Positions 1 through 8,436 of a stretch of DNA of 44,307 bases are shown piece after piece. The notes under the pieces are model-generated. The model did not search any database and was not told the origin of the DNA. It saw nothing but the letters and a program-made list of their open reading frames with translations. Made by a program: the position numbers and the translations under genes. Numbering within the stretch: the stretch's first letter is position 1; each line of letters starts with the position of its first letter. This DNA comes from Marinobacter antarcticus (GTDB taxonomy: Bacteria > Pseudomonadota > Gammaproteobacteria > Pseudomonadales > Oleiphilaceae), in assembly GCF_011049865.1 (NCBI RefSeq), contig NZ_DRGY01000019.1, positions 1 to 44,307 of the forward strand, written 5' to 3'.

Positions 1-425
1 ACGGCGTTAAAGCAAAACACACCGCCGGGTTTCAGGGCGCGGTGTGCGCTGACAATGCACTGCGTCAGTTTTTCAATTCCATCGCTGTAGTGAATGGAAT
101 ACAAAAAACAGGTGATTAAATCCAGAGGCTCATCAACGTCAAAATCGCACATGTTCCCTAATGAAAAAGACGCTTGTGGGCACCGTTTCCGGGCTATTTC
201 AAGCATGGGCTGGTTGATGTCCAGGCCACTGCTTTGATATCCGAAATCGATAAAGTGGCGCACGTGCGGTCCGGTGCCGCAGGCCAGATCCAAGTGGGTG
301 TTGCCATCGGTGCCGAAAAGCCTGTGCAACCTCTGTACGCCGCAGCTTTGTGCTTGGTAGTTGATATCTGTGCACAGTAAATCGTAATAATCGGATAAGT
401 CGGTATACAGATAATGTGAGGACAT
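1..425 (-). CDS. Class I SAM-dependent methyltransferase (3' end cut by window edge)
   Basis: The reading frame starts with ATG at 425 and runs off the left edge after about 141 codons, so the C-terminal part is missing. The translated start is MSSHYLYTDLSDYYDLL. Motif I of class I methyltransferases follows as LDLACGTGPHVRHF (about residues 46-59), then the acidic residue of motif II in SGLDIN. Further on come a CDFD-type motif and a KPGGVFCFN segment typical of Methyltransf_11/25 domains. The substrate cannot be told from sequence. The next gene upstream on this strand (the kinase) ends 90 bp away, so the two could be co-transcribed. The family call is firm; the function is open. Confidence 0.85.
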   Translation of the reverse strand, partial: MSSHYLYTDLSDYYDLLCTDINYQAQSCGVQRLHRLFGTDGNTHLDLACGTGPHVRHFIDFGYQSSGLDINQPMLEIARKRCPQASFSLGNMCDFDVDEPLDLITCFLYSIHYSDGIEKLTQCIVSAHRALKPGGVFCFNA

Positions 426-515
426 GGCGGCCTGGCGGTTTTGGCGAGAACACTCTTTGGCAGGGCATCGTAAACCAACCCGGCGTATTTGCGAAGCACG
501 TAAGTATCTTGGGAG

Positions 516-2399
516 TTAGCGTGTCTCTGTGGTGTCTTGCCTCGGGTTTCGAGGGTAATACCGTTCCGCAAGGCGCTCAATGTGTGGGAAAAAGCGGGTG
601 TCTTTATAGGGCATTTTCATAAAGCCAGACACGCCCAGCCCGGATATCTGGTCCACCGCTGCGAGGATTTCGTCCAGCCGCTGGCGAAATTCGTCTTCTT
701 TTTCAGGATCCAGAAGCCGGTATTGGCTGTGTATTTTGAGGTGGCGGGGCAAGGCTTCGAAAATAATCATGCCAGTGTGGCGAATGGTGTTGAGCGCTTC
801 GAGTGAGGTGATAATGGTTTGTGGCAGCACCAGAAACTCCTCCGGATCTGGCCCGTCCTCAAAATAGGAGTGCACCCGTGAGCGATCCTCCACTTCCGGC
901 GCAGAACTTACCTGATAGGGCAGTCGCATCTCGGGTGGGGCAATGAACTGTTGCTCAGGCTCATCGCGTTCGATGTGCAGGGTGTCTCGGGCGTTGAACA
1001 GGCAGCTTTTGAAGATGCCCTGGCGATAGATTGCCTGCGCCAGGTTGACCATGTTGTTTACGGCCGTGGTAAACGCGGTTTTGAGTTTCGGGTCGTGCAG
1101 ATTCAAGGACGTATCCACGTAAATGCCGTCTGTCTCCCAGCGCACTGCGAGTCCGCCTTCCACCGGATAACGGCCGAGGCGACTAACCGCTGCCAGGAAC
1201 GCTTTTTCCGTTTCGCCCATGCCCTGCATGAAATTTTTGTAGTAGCGATCCAGTTGCACGTCGTTGACGTCGTTCAGGGTTTCCGGGGCGCCTTCTTGTC
1301 GCAGAAAGGATTTGCGAGAGCTGTAAACCACGGTGTCGATTTCGCGCCCGGAAAGGCGCGTCCAGATTGGAACCAGGGGCACGGGGGCAGGTTCGGGCAG
1401 GTCAATCATCACCGTGCGGCCCATACGAGGCATCTCATTCAGATAATATTCACCGGCACGCATACGCCGGGCGGGATCCGGGTCAAGCATACCTTCCAGC
1501 ATGCGGGCAAACTCCATGGGTAAGCCCAGCGATGTGGCGGGTATGGCCAGATGGCCAAAGCGACAGGACTGGCCGGAAGCCAGCGCGTAAAGCGTGGCCG
1601 CTGCGCCTTGCTCATCAAACCTGGGGGACGACAAACCACCGTAGAGTTGTTCTTCACCGATAAAATACACATCGCCCAGGCGAGCATTGGTTTGTTGCAG
1701 GTTGTCAGACATCAGTTCCATTACGCTGGGGCTGAGGAACTGCTGGTTGGCGTCCAGTTGGGCAAACACCGAGGAGCCCCAATCGATCAGCGCAATGTTT
1801 TCGGTCTCGGCATCAAACACCAGGTTGGACGGTTTGATGTCGCCGTGCACGATAGGGCGCTTTCCGTTATCGGCTTCGCGTCGCAGGTTTCGCAGAATGT
1901 CCGCCAGTTGATCTGCTATGCGAATAATCAGGCGCGGGCTCAACCGGCCTTGCTGGAGCGATACTTCTTCCAGGTTAAAGCCCGGCGCCCGTTCCATGAC
2001 CAGAATTGGCTGGCTGCCGGCGCGGTGGAACGCGACCAGGCCGGGCACCCGAGGGTGCTCTACCTGTTCCAGAATATAGGCTTCGTCTTCCAGCCGGTCG
2101 TGCAGGTGTTGGGGCAGGGTGATGCGGGTGAACTTGAACACGTGCTCAAGATCCCGCGCGCCCTCCAAAGGTAGCCGGCCGGCAAACACAAAACCGTAGG
2201 CGCCCTTGCCAATCATCGATATGTCGGCATAGCCCATCTGCTTGAGCTGGGTTGTGCACAGCTCAACCCAGTCTTTTAGCTTTCTCGCATCGTCATGGCT
2301 GAGCAGGTAAACCGACTGCTCTTCCGGGATGTAGAATTGCTGCAGCTGTGCCGGTTGCGGCGACTGCGACATCGGCGATGACGGGTTCGGTGGCGCCAT
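516..2399 (-). CDS. Hanks-type serine/threonine protein kinase in the bkd operon
   Basis: A protein of about 627 residues with an N-terminal protein-kinase fold. Visible elements are the glycine-rich loop G64-K-G66-A-Y-G69, the ATP-binding lysine K89 in VFKF, the catalytic loop HGDIKPSN (D187, N192) and a metal-binding DWG (D206) in place of DFG. The catalytic loop has HGD rather than HRD, so it is a non-RD kinase. The C-terminal 300 residues match no domain I recognise. The chosen start is the ATG at 2399, six bases after the E2 stop codon; a GTG at 2456 inside the E2 gene and an ATG at 2372 are alternatives. No strong Shine-Dalgarno precedes any of them, which fits translational coupling to E2. 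The position suggests regulation of the dehydrogenase complex, but this is inference. Confidence 0.85.
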   Translation of the reverse strand: MAPPNPSSPMSQSPQPAQLQQFYIPEEQSVYLLSHDDARKLKDWVELCTTQLKQMGYADISMIGKGAYGFVFAGRLPLEGARDLEHVFKFTRITLPQHLHDRLEDEAYILEQVEHPRVPGLVAFHRAGSQPILVMERAPGFNLEEVSLQQGRLSPRLIIRIADQLADILRNLRREADNGKRPIVHGDIKPSNLVFDAETENIALIDWGSSVFAQLDANQQFLSPSVMELMSDNLQQTNARLGDVYFIGEEQLYGGLSSPRFDEQGAAATLYALASGQSCRFGHLAIPATSLGLPMEFARMLEGMLDPDPARRMRAGEYYLNEMPRMGRTVMIDLPEPAPVPLVPIWTRLSGREIDTVVYSSRKSFLRQEGAPETLNDVNDVQLDRYYKNFMQGMGETEKAFLAAVSRLGRYPVEGGLAVRWETDGIYVDTSLNLHDPKLKTAFTTAVNNMVNLAQAIYRQGIFKSCLFNARDTLHIERDEPEQQFIAPPEMRLPYQVSSAPEVEDRSRVHSYFEDGPDPEEFLVLPQTIITSLEALNTIRHTGMIIFEALPRHLKIHSQYRLLDPEKEDEFRQRLDEILAAVDQISGLGVSGFMKMPYKDTRFFPHIERLAERYYPRNPRQDTTETR

Positions 2400-2404
2400 A
2401 CCGG

Positions 2405-3682
2405 TCAGCCCATGTGGAGCAGCATGGATTGCGGTGACTCCAGATAGCTCTTCCACAGGTTGTTGAATCGGGCGATGGTGCCGCCATCAATAATGCGGTG
2501 ATCGCCCGCCCAACTGATGGTCATGATGGCGCGCTCTACAACCTGACCATTCGCATCAAAGCGCGGCAATTTCTGGGTGCGCCCCAGCGCCACAATCGCC
2601 ACTTCCGGCGCATTGATGATGGGCGAGGCATAAGTGCCGCCCAGTGCGCCAATGTTGGAAATGGTAATGGTGCCGCCTTTGAGGTCCGCCTGGCTTACCC
2701 GGCCTTCCCGGGCCGCTTCGGTGAGCCGGGTTACCTCATCGGCAATTTCCAGCAGGGTAAGCTGCCCTACGTTTTTCACGTTGGGTACAAGCAGCCCGAT
2801 CTTGCTGTCCACCGCCATGCCGATGTTGCACTGGAGCTGATAGTGAACCTCGGTGACGTTCTCGTTGATTTGGCTATTGAGTACCGGGTATTCACGCACC
2901 GCGAGTGCGATGGACTTCATGATGAATGGCATGAGTGTGAGGCGAGAGCCACGGGCTTCGGCCACGGGCTTGAGCTGTTGGCGCAGGCTCAGCAGTTCCG
3001 TAACGTCAATGTCTTCGCTGAAAATGAAGTGCGGAATGGTGGTTGCCGACGCCACCATGCGCTTGGCCATGACAGCTTGCATGCCCTTGATGGGCTCTAT
3101 GCGGACTTCCTGGTTTTGTGCGTCACGCCTGCGTGCTCCGCCCGCTGAGGCCAATGTGCTGCCAGAGGCAGGTTGTTCCAGATGGGCCAGTACATCGGCT
3201 TTGAGTACGCGGCCATCCTTCCCTGTGCCCTCGATGCTGTCCAGCATCAGTTCGTTTTCGCGAACCAGGCGGCGTACAGCGGGGCTGGCGGGCGTGCGCT
3301 CCCCGTCTTGGCGGGCCGATGGGGCCGCTGAGGCGACCGCTTCTGCGCGACCAGCGCTCTTCTTCGGCTCAGCCTGCGTTGCCTCTGGCTCAGCGCTTTT
3401 GCCCTCATCAATGGCCTTGGCCGGTTCGCCTTCGCCCTCACCGCTTTCATCAACCAGTTCAAACAGCGGCGCATGCACTTTTGCTATGTCGCCTTCCTTC
3501 CAGTAAAGGCGGGTTACCCGGCCCTTATAGGGGGCAGGAATTTCCACCAGTGCCTTGTCGGTCATTACTTCGGCAACCGGCTGATCTTCTTCGATTAAAT
3601 CACCTTCACTTACCAGCCATTTAACCAGCTCACATTCCACGATACCTTCGCCGATATCGGGCAGTATAAAATCACTCATCAT
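2405..3682 (-). CDS. bkdB: Branched-chain 2-oxoacid dehydrogenase E2 (dihydrolipoamide acyltransferase)
   Basis: A 425-residue E2 subunit that moves the acyl group from E1 to CoA in the cytoplasmic multienzyme complex. Residues 1-78 form one lipoyl domain with the lipoylated lysine K43 in the TDKA motif. A charged, Ala/Pro/Glu-rich linker follows. A peripheral subunit-binding domain lies at about 131-170 (SPAVRRLVRENE...GRVLKADVL). The catalytic acyltransferase domain ends in GDHRIIDGG, giving catalytic H395 and D399. The start has an AGGAG just before tandem ATG codons at 3682 and 3679. It lies 23 bp downstream of the E1 beta gene. No E3 (lpd) gene follows; the kinase gene takes that place. 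Acyl specificity is assigned from the E1 partners. Confidence 0.93.
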   Translation of the reverse strand: MMSDFILPDIGEGIVECELVKWLVSEGDLIEEDQPVAEVMTDKALVEIPAPYKGRVTRLYWKEGDIAKVHAPLFELVDESGEGEGEPAKAIDEGKSAEPEATQAEPKKSAGRAEAVASAAPSARQDGERTPASPAVRRLVRENELMLDSIEGTGKDGRVLKADVLAHLEQPASGSTLASAGGARRRDAQNQEVRIEPIKGMQAVMAKRMVASATTIPHFIFSEDIDVTELLSLRQQLKPVAEARGSRLTLMPFIMKSIALAVREYPVLNSQINENVTEVHYQLQCNIGMAVDSKIGLLVPNVKNVGQLTLLEIADEVTRLTEAAREGRVSQADLKGGTITISNIGALGGTYASPIINAPEVAIVALGRTQKLPRFDANGQVVERAIMTISWAGDHRIIDGGTIARFNNLWKSYLESPQSMLLHMG

Positions 3683-3705
3683 TGTTCTCCTGTCCGGATA
3701 TCAGT

Positions 3706-4683
3706 CTAGAATTCGGCGCTTTCCCGAATGGCCTCATAGACCTTCAGATGGTTAGGGAAGTGCTCTTTCTCAAGCACCAGCGGGAAGGGCGTGTCCATCC
3801 CGGTGACCCGTGCGATCGGTGATTCCAGATACAGAAAGCAACGCTCCTGAATGGTGGCGGCTATCTCGCCGGCAAAGCCGCCCGTGAGGGGTGCTTCGTG
3901 GGTGATCACCAGGCGCCCGGTTTTGAGCACCGATTCGGCAACGGTTTCCACATCCCAGGGCAGGATGGTGCGCAAATCAATGACTTCGCAGGAGATGCCT
4001 TCTTTTTCCGCCATTTCGACGGCCTTGTCGATCACTTCCATCTGAGCACCCCAGCCCAGTACCGTTACATCTGAGCCTTCCTTCAAGACTTCGGCTTCGC
4101 CTATGGGCAACTGGTATTCGCCTTCGGGCACTTCGCCTGTGGAGGCGCGATACAGGCGTTTGGGCTCGAAGAACAGAGTCGGATTGGGGTCGTTTATGGA
4201 GGCCAGTAACAGCCCTTTGGCCTGGTGCGGATTGCGTGGCACCACGATTTTCAAGCCCGGTGTGTGGGCAAAATAGGCTTCTGGCGACTGGGAGTGGTAC
4301 AGGCCACCGGCTATGCCGCCACCGTAGGGCGCGCGAATGGTCAAACCACCCACGTTGAACAGGTTGCCCGAGCGGTAACGGAATTTCGCAGACTCGTTAA
4401 CAATCTGGTCGAAGGCCGGGAATATGTAATCCGCAAACTGGATCTCGGCCACCGGGAATGATCCCTGAGACGCCAGGCCGTTGGCGAAACCAATAATGCC
4501 TTGTTCTACCAGAGGCGTATTGAAGCAGCGGTCTTTGCCGTACTTTTGTTGCAGGTTGCTGGTGGCCCGGAATACGCCGCCAAAAATACCCACATCTTCA
4601 CCGAAGCACAGAACCCGATCGTTGGCGGCCATCGCGATATCCAGGGCATCATTGATGGCCTGCAGCATGTTCATCTTCGCCAT
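3706..4683 (-). CDS. bkdA2: Branched-chain 2-oxoacid dehydrogenase E1 beta subunit
   Basis: A 325-residue transketolase-like E1 beta subunit, the usual length for the family. With E1 alpha it forms the thiamine-diphosphate heterotetramer that decarboxylates 2-oxoacids from Val, Leu and Ile. Family motifs are [12 protein letters not shown] near residue 28, [12 protein letters not shown], and [14 protein letters not shown]. The start is ATG at 4683: it is preceded by GGAGGGG at ideal spacing and lies one base after the E1 alpha stop, indicating tight translational coupling. Upstream in-frame ATG codons lie inside the E1 alpha gene and lack this ribosome site. The gene is in an operon with E1 alpha, E2 and the kinase. 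Confidence 0.94.
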   Translation of the reverse strand: MAKMNMLQAINDALDIAMAANDRVLCFGEDVGIFGGVFRATSNLQQKYGKDRCFNTPLVEQGIIGFANGLASQGSFPVAEIQFADYIFPAFDQIVNESAKFRYRSGNLFNVGGLTIRAPYGGGIAGGLYHSQSPEAYFAHTPGLKIVVPRNPHQAKGLLLASINDPNPTLFFEPKRLYRASTGEVPEGEYQLPIGEAEVLKEGSDVTVLGWGAQMEVIDKAVEMAEKEGISCEVIDLRTILPWDVETVAESVLKTGRLVITHEAPLTGGFAGEIAATIQERCFLYLESPIARVTGMDTPFPLVLEKEHFPNHLKVYEAIRESAEF

Positions 4684-4684
4684 G

Positions 4685-5869
4685 TTAAGCCCCTCCTTCA
4701 GCGTGCGCGGCCGATTTTGGATACTCATCCGGATATTTGCGGATGTGTGCTTTGAGTTTTTCAAACTGCGCGTTCAGTAGCGGAGGTACTTCGTCGTATA
4801 CATCCGTCACCAGGGTTTCCAGCGCAGGCGGTGGGAGCTTTTGGGCCTGCTTCATGGTTTCGAGCACTTCGCGACGCAGGCGTTCCTGCAATTCTTTCTC
4901 TTCGGCCTCGCTCCACCATTTTTTCCTGGTGAGCCAGTTTTGCATGCGCAGGATAGGATCTTTCTCGCGCCACACCGCCTCTTCGTCTTTGCTGCGGTAG
5001 CCCGAAGGGTCATCCGAGGATGAGTGCGCAGCCAGGCGGTAGGTCATGGCTTCAATCAGAACGGGCCGGTTCTCTTCCACCGCCAGTTTGCGGGCCGCTT
5101 CAGTGGCCTGGTATACCGCCAGAATGTCGTTGCCATCTACCCGTATGGTGTCCATTTTGTAGCCAAAGCCCCGGGGCGCTATGCCATCTGCAGCAAACTG
5201 TTCAACGGCGGGTGTGGAAATGGCGTATCCGTTGTTACGGCAAATAAAAATCGCGGGTACGCGGTGCACGGCCGCCATGTTAAGGCCCGCGTGGAAGTCA
5301 CCTTCCGACGCTGCACCTTCGCCGAAATAGACCACGGTGCAATGCCCGTCACCGGCCATTTTCTGGCCGTAGGCGTAGCCGGTGGCCTGGGGAATCTGCG
5401 TGGCCAGCGGCGATGAGATGGTCATGTAATTGAGTTTTTTGGAGCCATAATGAACCGGCATCTGGCGGCCTTTGCCGTAGTCTTTCTCATTGCCAAATAG
5501 CTGGTTCATGAACTCGTCTATGGTGAAGCCACGATAGGCCAGTGCGCCCTGTTCACGGTACTGCGCCATGATCATGTCGGCGTCATCCAGTGCGGCGGTG
5601 CTGCCAATAATGGAAGCCTCTTCGCCGGTGCACTGCATGTAGAAGCTGAGGCGACCCTGGCGCTGGGCGCCCAACATGCGCTCATCCAGAACGCGGGTTG
5701 TAACCATCGCGTTATAGATTCGCAGGGCTTTTTCTTTGTCGATGTCAGGAGCTTTGCCGCCTTTGTAGAGCGAGCCGTCCTGTTTCAGGAGTTTAAACGT
5801 TGGAATGCGGAATTCCGCACCGTCCGTAAAAACAGGGGTACAAACGGTTTTGGACTTTGTTGTTGTCAT
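4685..5869 (-). CDS. bkdA1: Branched-chain 2-oxoacid dehydrogenase E1 alpha subunit
   Basis: A 394-residue E1 alpha subunit. The thiamine diphosphate and metal motif runs from [15 protein letters not shown] (183-197) to NNGYAIS (212-218). The loop [13 protein letters not shown] at 281-293 is close to the phosphorylation loop of mitochondrial BCKDH E1 alpha, with serines at 283-285 and 289. The start is ATG at 5869 with GGAAGAGG just upstream; an in-frame ATG 36 bases earlier has no such site. It is the first gene of the operon, and the upstream region carries a LiuR-like palindrome. The unusual point is the conserved phospho-loop together with a kinase gene three genes downstream. Confidence 0.94.
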   Translation of the reverse strand: MTTTKSKTVCTPVFTDGAEFRIPTFKLLKQDGSLYKGGKAPDIDKEKALRIYNAMVTTRVLDERMLGAQRQGRLSFYMQCTGEEASIIGSTAALDDADMIMAQYREQGALAYRGFTIDEFMNQLFGNEKDYGKGRQMPVHYGSKKLNYMTISSPLATQIPQATGYAYGQKMAGDGHCTVVYFGEGAASEGDFHAGLNMAAVHRVPAIFICRNNGYAISTPAVEQFAADGIAPRGFGYKMDTIRVDGNDILAVYQATEAARKLAVEENRPVLIEAMTYRLAAHSSSDDPSGYRSKDEEAVWREKDPILRMQNWLTRKKWWSEAEEKELQERLRREVLETMKQAQKLPPPALETLVTDVYDEVPPLLNAQFEKLKAHIRKYPDEYPKSAAHAEGGA

Positions 5870-6131
5870 AATCCTCTTCCTGGGGTGGTGGCTTGAGGAA
5901 CGCAATGCCCCTTGTGAGGGCTTCGATAATGTAAAGAGCCTTGTTTTATGCGCCGGTGTTTTGCCGAAGTATAGAACGCTTTACGCAACCCTGCTGGCGT
6001 TGCGATGATGCTCTCGTTTCCAGATTGTTCGAATTTGGTAAAACCGACACATGTCTGGTGAAATTGACCTTAACGTAAAGTGCGATTCTTGGGTAGTGTC
6101 AGTTTTGAGGAAGTTTTGGTCTGTCGGTGTT
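5870..6131 (-). promoter_or_regulatory. Upstream region of the bkd operon
   Basis: This gene-free stretch separates the bkd operon from the amine dehydrogenase terminator. Read on the minus strand it holds a LiuR-like palindrome at 6064-6079 and, closer to the gene, a TATACT -10-like hexamer near 5970-5980 without a convincing -35. No coding frame here looks real. The operon promoter must lie in this stretch, but its exact place is uncertain. Confidence 0.4.
6064..6079. promoter_or_regulatory. LiuR-like 16-bp operator upstream of bkd
   Basis: The sequence TTGACCTTAACGTAAA is an imperfect 8+8 palindrome with six of eight positions symmetric. It resembles, from memory, the site of LiuR, a MerR-family repressor of branched-chain amino acid catabolism in gammaproteobacteria. 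It lies about 195 bp upstream of the E1 alpha start. The link to bkd control is inference, and no liuR gene is in the window. Confidence 0.4.
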
Positions 6132-6179
6132 AACAAAAGAAAACGCGGCTGGGGGCGTGATTACGCCCTGAGCCGCGTT
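6132..6179 (-). terminator. Rho-independent terminator of the amine dehydrogenase operon
   Basis: Plus-strand bases 6142-6179 form a long hairpin: outer stem AACGCGGCT/AGCCGCGTT and inner stem GGGCGT/ACGCCC around a GATT loop. On the minus strand it is followed by TTTTCTTTTG. It lies about 20 bp after the cytochrome c stop codon, so it closes the minus-strand amine operon before the bkd promoter region. Confidence 0.9.
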
Positions 6180-6197
6180 GAAAGGGTACGAGTGAGG

Positions 6198-6722
6198 CTA
6201 TGGGATAACGTCGTCGGGAATGTCTATGCCCAGGTCTCTTATCTGTTCAATGAGACTTGATCGGTATCCTGGAAGGTCTTTAATCATGACATTCCTGTAG
6301 GCCGCAACTTCCTTACCCGTATAAGGTTTGAAGTCTTTTGGCGCACTACCTCCGGCAATTCCATCGTCTTGCAACATCCAGTTGAGCAATTCGGCTAACT
6401 GTTGATTGCTAAGCGCAGACAGCGAGGCGCCCGGAACCCGCATGAGGAATTCCCGGCCCCCTTCTACTTTCAGGAAGTTGCCGACAAAGCCTTTCATCAT
6501 TGGAATATCGTGACGAGGCGAGCCTTCGCCGTTGGTCAGGTGACAGCCCAAACATTGCAACTGATAATTCACTGCCGGTGAATAATTGGCCCGGCGCAAG
6601 GGTGTCTGGCGGGCCTCGTTGCCCGGGGCTGGCTTTTGGCTGGGATCCGGAATAACCCGCGCCTCTCCCGAAGGAGAGGCCACAATAAGGGTTAAAACCA
6701 AAGCGCAGAATGTTGAGCGCAT
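6198..6722 (-). CDS. Periplasmic monohaem cytochrome c of the amine dehydrogenase cluster
   Basis: A 174-residue exported protein. The first 21 residues form a signal peptide (MRSTFCALVLTLIVASPSGEA). A single haem-binding site CLGCH (C57, C60, H61) follows, and methionines in FLMRVPGA could give the axial ligand. The start at 6722 has GAGGAG eight bases upstream; an in-frame ATG at 6770 lies inside the aauA coding region. It is the last gene of the operon, directly after the small subunit gene and overlapping its end slightly on the strand map. In the Alcaligenes faecalis aromatic amine dehydrogenase cluster a small cytochrome c gene is also present, so this is a likely electron acceptor or relay. 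The physiological partner is not proven; a blue copper protein elsewhere could serve instead. Confidence 0.85.
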   Translation of the reverse strand: MRSTFCALVLTLIVASPSGEARVIPDPSQKPAPGNEARQTPLRRANYSPAVNYQLQCLGCHLTNGEGSPRHDIPMMKGFVGNFLKVEGGREFLMRVPGASLSALSNQQLAELLNWMLQDDGIAGGSAPKDFKPYTGKEVAAYRNVMIKDLPGYRSSLIEQIRDLGIDIPDDVIP

Positions 6723-6733
6723 TGCTATGCTCC

Positions 6734-7255
6734 TCAGGACGCTACGCCCCGAATAACGGCTACAGTGCAATTGTAAACGTTACTGTTGGTGGCAAGGCAC
6801 CAGTTAATATCATTGTTGTTGAAGGGCCGGTACATGGGCTCTTCGCTGTCGTTGCGTGTACATGCGCATTGAGCACAGCTGTGCTTGCCGCAACAGTCGT
6901 TGTACGAAATGATGTAATCGATACCGTCGGCCGGGTTGCGGCAGGTGCCGACCCAAGTGACCTGGGAGGACTCTGTTCCTGGCGGACAAGTGGTCACCGA
7001 GCCCCCGCAGCAACTGCATAGAAACCCGTCTACAGAACAGTAGCGCCAGTAATCGCAACTGGTGGGGTCGCCGGGATCTCCGGCTGATGGCGCTCCGGCA
7101 GCAAGTGCTTTACCGGTTCTGTCGATAGGAAGAAGGGCCGGTGCAGCCACACCGACGGCCAAAAAGGAGCCAAATCTTGCGATGAACTGGCGCCGACCGG
7201 TTGTATTGGCTACGTGGCGCGACGAGCTTTCAAAAAAGCGATCAAGAAATTTCAT
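6734..7255 (-). CDS. aauA: TTQ-containing amine dehydrogenase small (beta) subunit, aromatic-amine type
   Basis: A 173-residue catalytic subunit. A long leader has a twin-arginine motif (GRRQFIARFGS, 20-30) and a hydrophobic stretch, as in MADH/AADH beta chains that are folded before export. The mature part is rich in cysteine (CDYWRYCSVDGFLCSCCGG). The two tryptophans that become tryptophan tryptophylquinone are W101 (VTWVGTC) and W152 (NDINWC), and the catalytic aspartate is D120 (YNDCCGK). FLCSCCGG and DYIISYNDCCGK resemble aromatic amine dehydrogenase more than methylamine dehydrogenase, from memory. The start at 7255 has GGAG nine bases upstream; the ATG at 7270 has none. Substrate (phenylethylamine, tyramine, dopamine or another amine) cannot be fixed from sequence. 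Confidence 0.9.
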   Translation of the reverse strand: MKFLDRFFESSSRHVANTTGRRQFIARFGSFLAVGVAAPALLPIDRTGKALAAGAPSAGDPGDPTSCDYWRYCSVDGFLCSCCGGSVTTCPPGTESSQVTWVGTCRNPADGIDYIISYNDCCGKHSCAQCACTRNDSEEPMYRPFNNNDINWCLATNSNVYNCTVAVIRGVAS

Positions 7256-7272
7256 TTTATTCTTCTCCATAA

Positions 7273-7884
7273 TCAGGATGGCGTGTGAATGCCCGGGGAT
7301 TCAGATTGCGCCTTCATGTAGTCCTGAAGCGTTGATGAGCCCAGTAATTCGGTTTCAAAAAGGCTGTCCAAGTGTTCTCTGGAGTTGACGAGGCCCTTGG
7401 CCTTGAGGATGCCGGCCTGATCAATCAGCGCCGCATACGGCAGCTTGCCAATCTGATAGGTCATACCAATTTCAGGGCTAACGACATAGCTGGATTTTTC
7501 GAGCCCGGCCTGTGCTATGAGCTTGTCGTGTTCGGCGGCATCGCCATCACTCACGTAAATAACATCCAGATCCTTAGCCGACCGGCTGATTGCCTTGATT
7601 GCGGGTATCAATGATTTGCAAATCGGGCAGGTAGGCGAAAGGAAAAAGAGCAGGGTCGACCGCTCACCTGCATAGCCGATGTTGATCGGGCGTCCGAAAC
7701 GGTCTGCGGCTGTAACTTGTGGTGCAGGTTGTCCAACCTCAATACCTTTATCGAGCATAAGTGCGCCCGCGGGGGCGATGCGTGAATGCAAAACGCCAAT
7801 TTGCCGGATAAGGCCGAGAAGCACCAAAGAGCTGACGATTAAAAGCAGCCAAAGCAAAATGTTTGAAACTATAAGTGCTTGCAT
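7273..7884 (-). CDS. aauD: MauD-like thioredoxin-fold maturation protein of amine dehydrogenase
   Basis: A 203-residue protein with one N-terminal membrane anchor (about 5-27) followed by a thioredoxin-like domain facing the periplasm. The redox motif is TCPICK (C86, C89). MauD/AauD proteins are needed to form the many disulfides of the small subunit. The start at 7884 has AGGAG nine bases upstream and lies one base after the MauE-like stop codon; the end is two bases before an upstream ATG of the small subunit gene. This tight packing supports one transcript. No other disulfide enzyme is visible in the window. Confidence 0.9.
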   Translation of the reverse strand: MQALIVSNILLWLLLIVSSLVLLGLIRQIGVLHSRIAPAGALMLDKGIEVGQPAPQVTAADRFGRPINIGYAGERSTLLFFLSPTCPICKSLIPAIKAISRSAKDLDVIYVSDGDAAEHDKLIAQAGLEKSSYVVSPEIGMTYQIGKLPYAALIDQAGILKAKGLVNSREHLDSLFETELLGSSTLQDYMKAQSESPGIHTPS

Positions 7885-7885
7885 C

Positions 7886-8425
7886 TTATTTTTCTCCTGA
7901 CAAATTTAGCAATAAAGGCCGGTTGGCCAACCAGAGGTCTGTGGCTGTATAAAGCAGAACCAGGACGGTTCCCGCTGCGATCATGACGAAGTTATCGTGC
8001 AGGCCCAGGGGCCGGTCGAGCATAGGCAGCAATGCCCCCAGCGCAATGACAGCCAGCAGCAAATTGCGAGCGAGCAGCGCTGGCTGCAGGGGCTGGCGCA
8101 TTGCTGGGCCAGAGCATCCGCAGTCGATGTCTTTGCGGCCACGGGCCAGGTTGATGGCGATAGCCAGCCCGTAGAGAACAATCAGCAACAATGCCAGAAC
8201 GCCGGCATAAGGCCTGCTTATACTCCACAGCAGGCCGGCGGCAATCACGAGCTCTGCGATGGGCAGGGCTCGAGCTGCGACTGGCACCATCAGTCCTGGA
8301 ATTAGCTCGTACTCACGCACCTGGCGACGAAACCAGTTGGGGTGTCTGAGCTTGTGGCTTGCAGCGCTGGCGAATATAACGGCTAGCGCCAGAGCAGCCG
8401 ATGTACTGACAATAGGATCTATCAT
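7886..8425 (-). CDS. aauE: MauE-like integral membrane maturation protein of amine dehydrogenase
   Basis: A 179-residue protein with about four hydrophobic segments and the conserved motif DIDCGCSGP in a loop after the second or third helix. MauE family proteins work with MauD in small-subunit maturation and share the DoxX-like fold. The ATG at 8425 is preceded by AGAGGT at six bases and was preferred to a GTG one codon earlier. It lies between the large-subunit gene (12 bp upstream) and the MauD-like gene (1 bp downstream). The order B-E-D-A is the same as in mau and aau operons. Confidence 0.88.
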   Translation of the reverse strand: MIDPIVSTSAALALAVIFASAASHKLRHPNWFRRQVREYELIPGLMVPVAARALPIAELVIAAGLLWSISRPYAGVLALLLIVLYGLAIAINLARGRKDIDCGCSGPAMRQPLQPALLARNLLLAVIALGALLPMLDRPLGLHDNFVMIAAGTVLVLLYTATDLWLANRPLLLNLSGEK

Positions 8426-8436
8426 CACGTCACCTC

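Noticed and set aside
951..1523. Long plus-strand frame opposite the kinase gene
   Set aside because: It lies wholly opposite a protein with clear kinase motifs, has no domain and no ribosome site; a shadow of codon bias.
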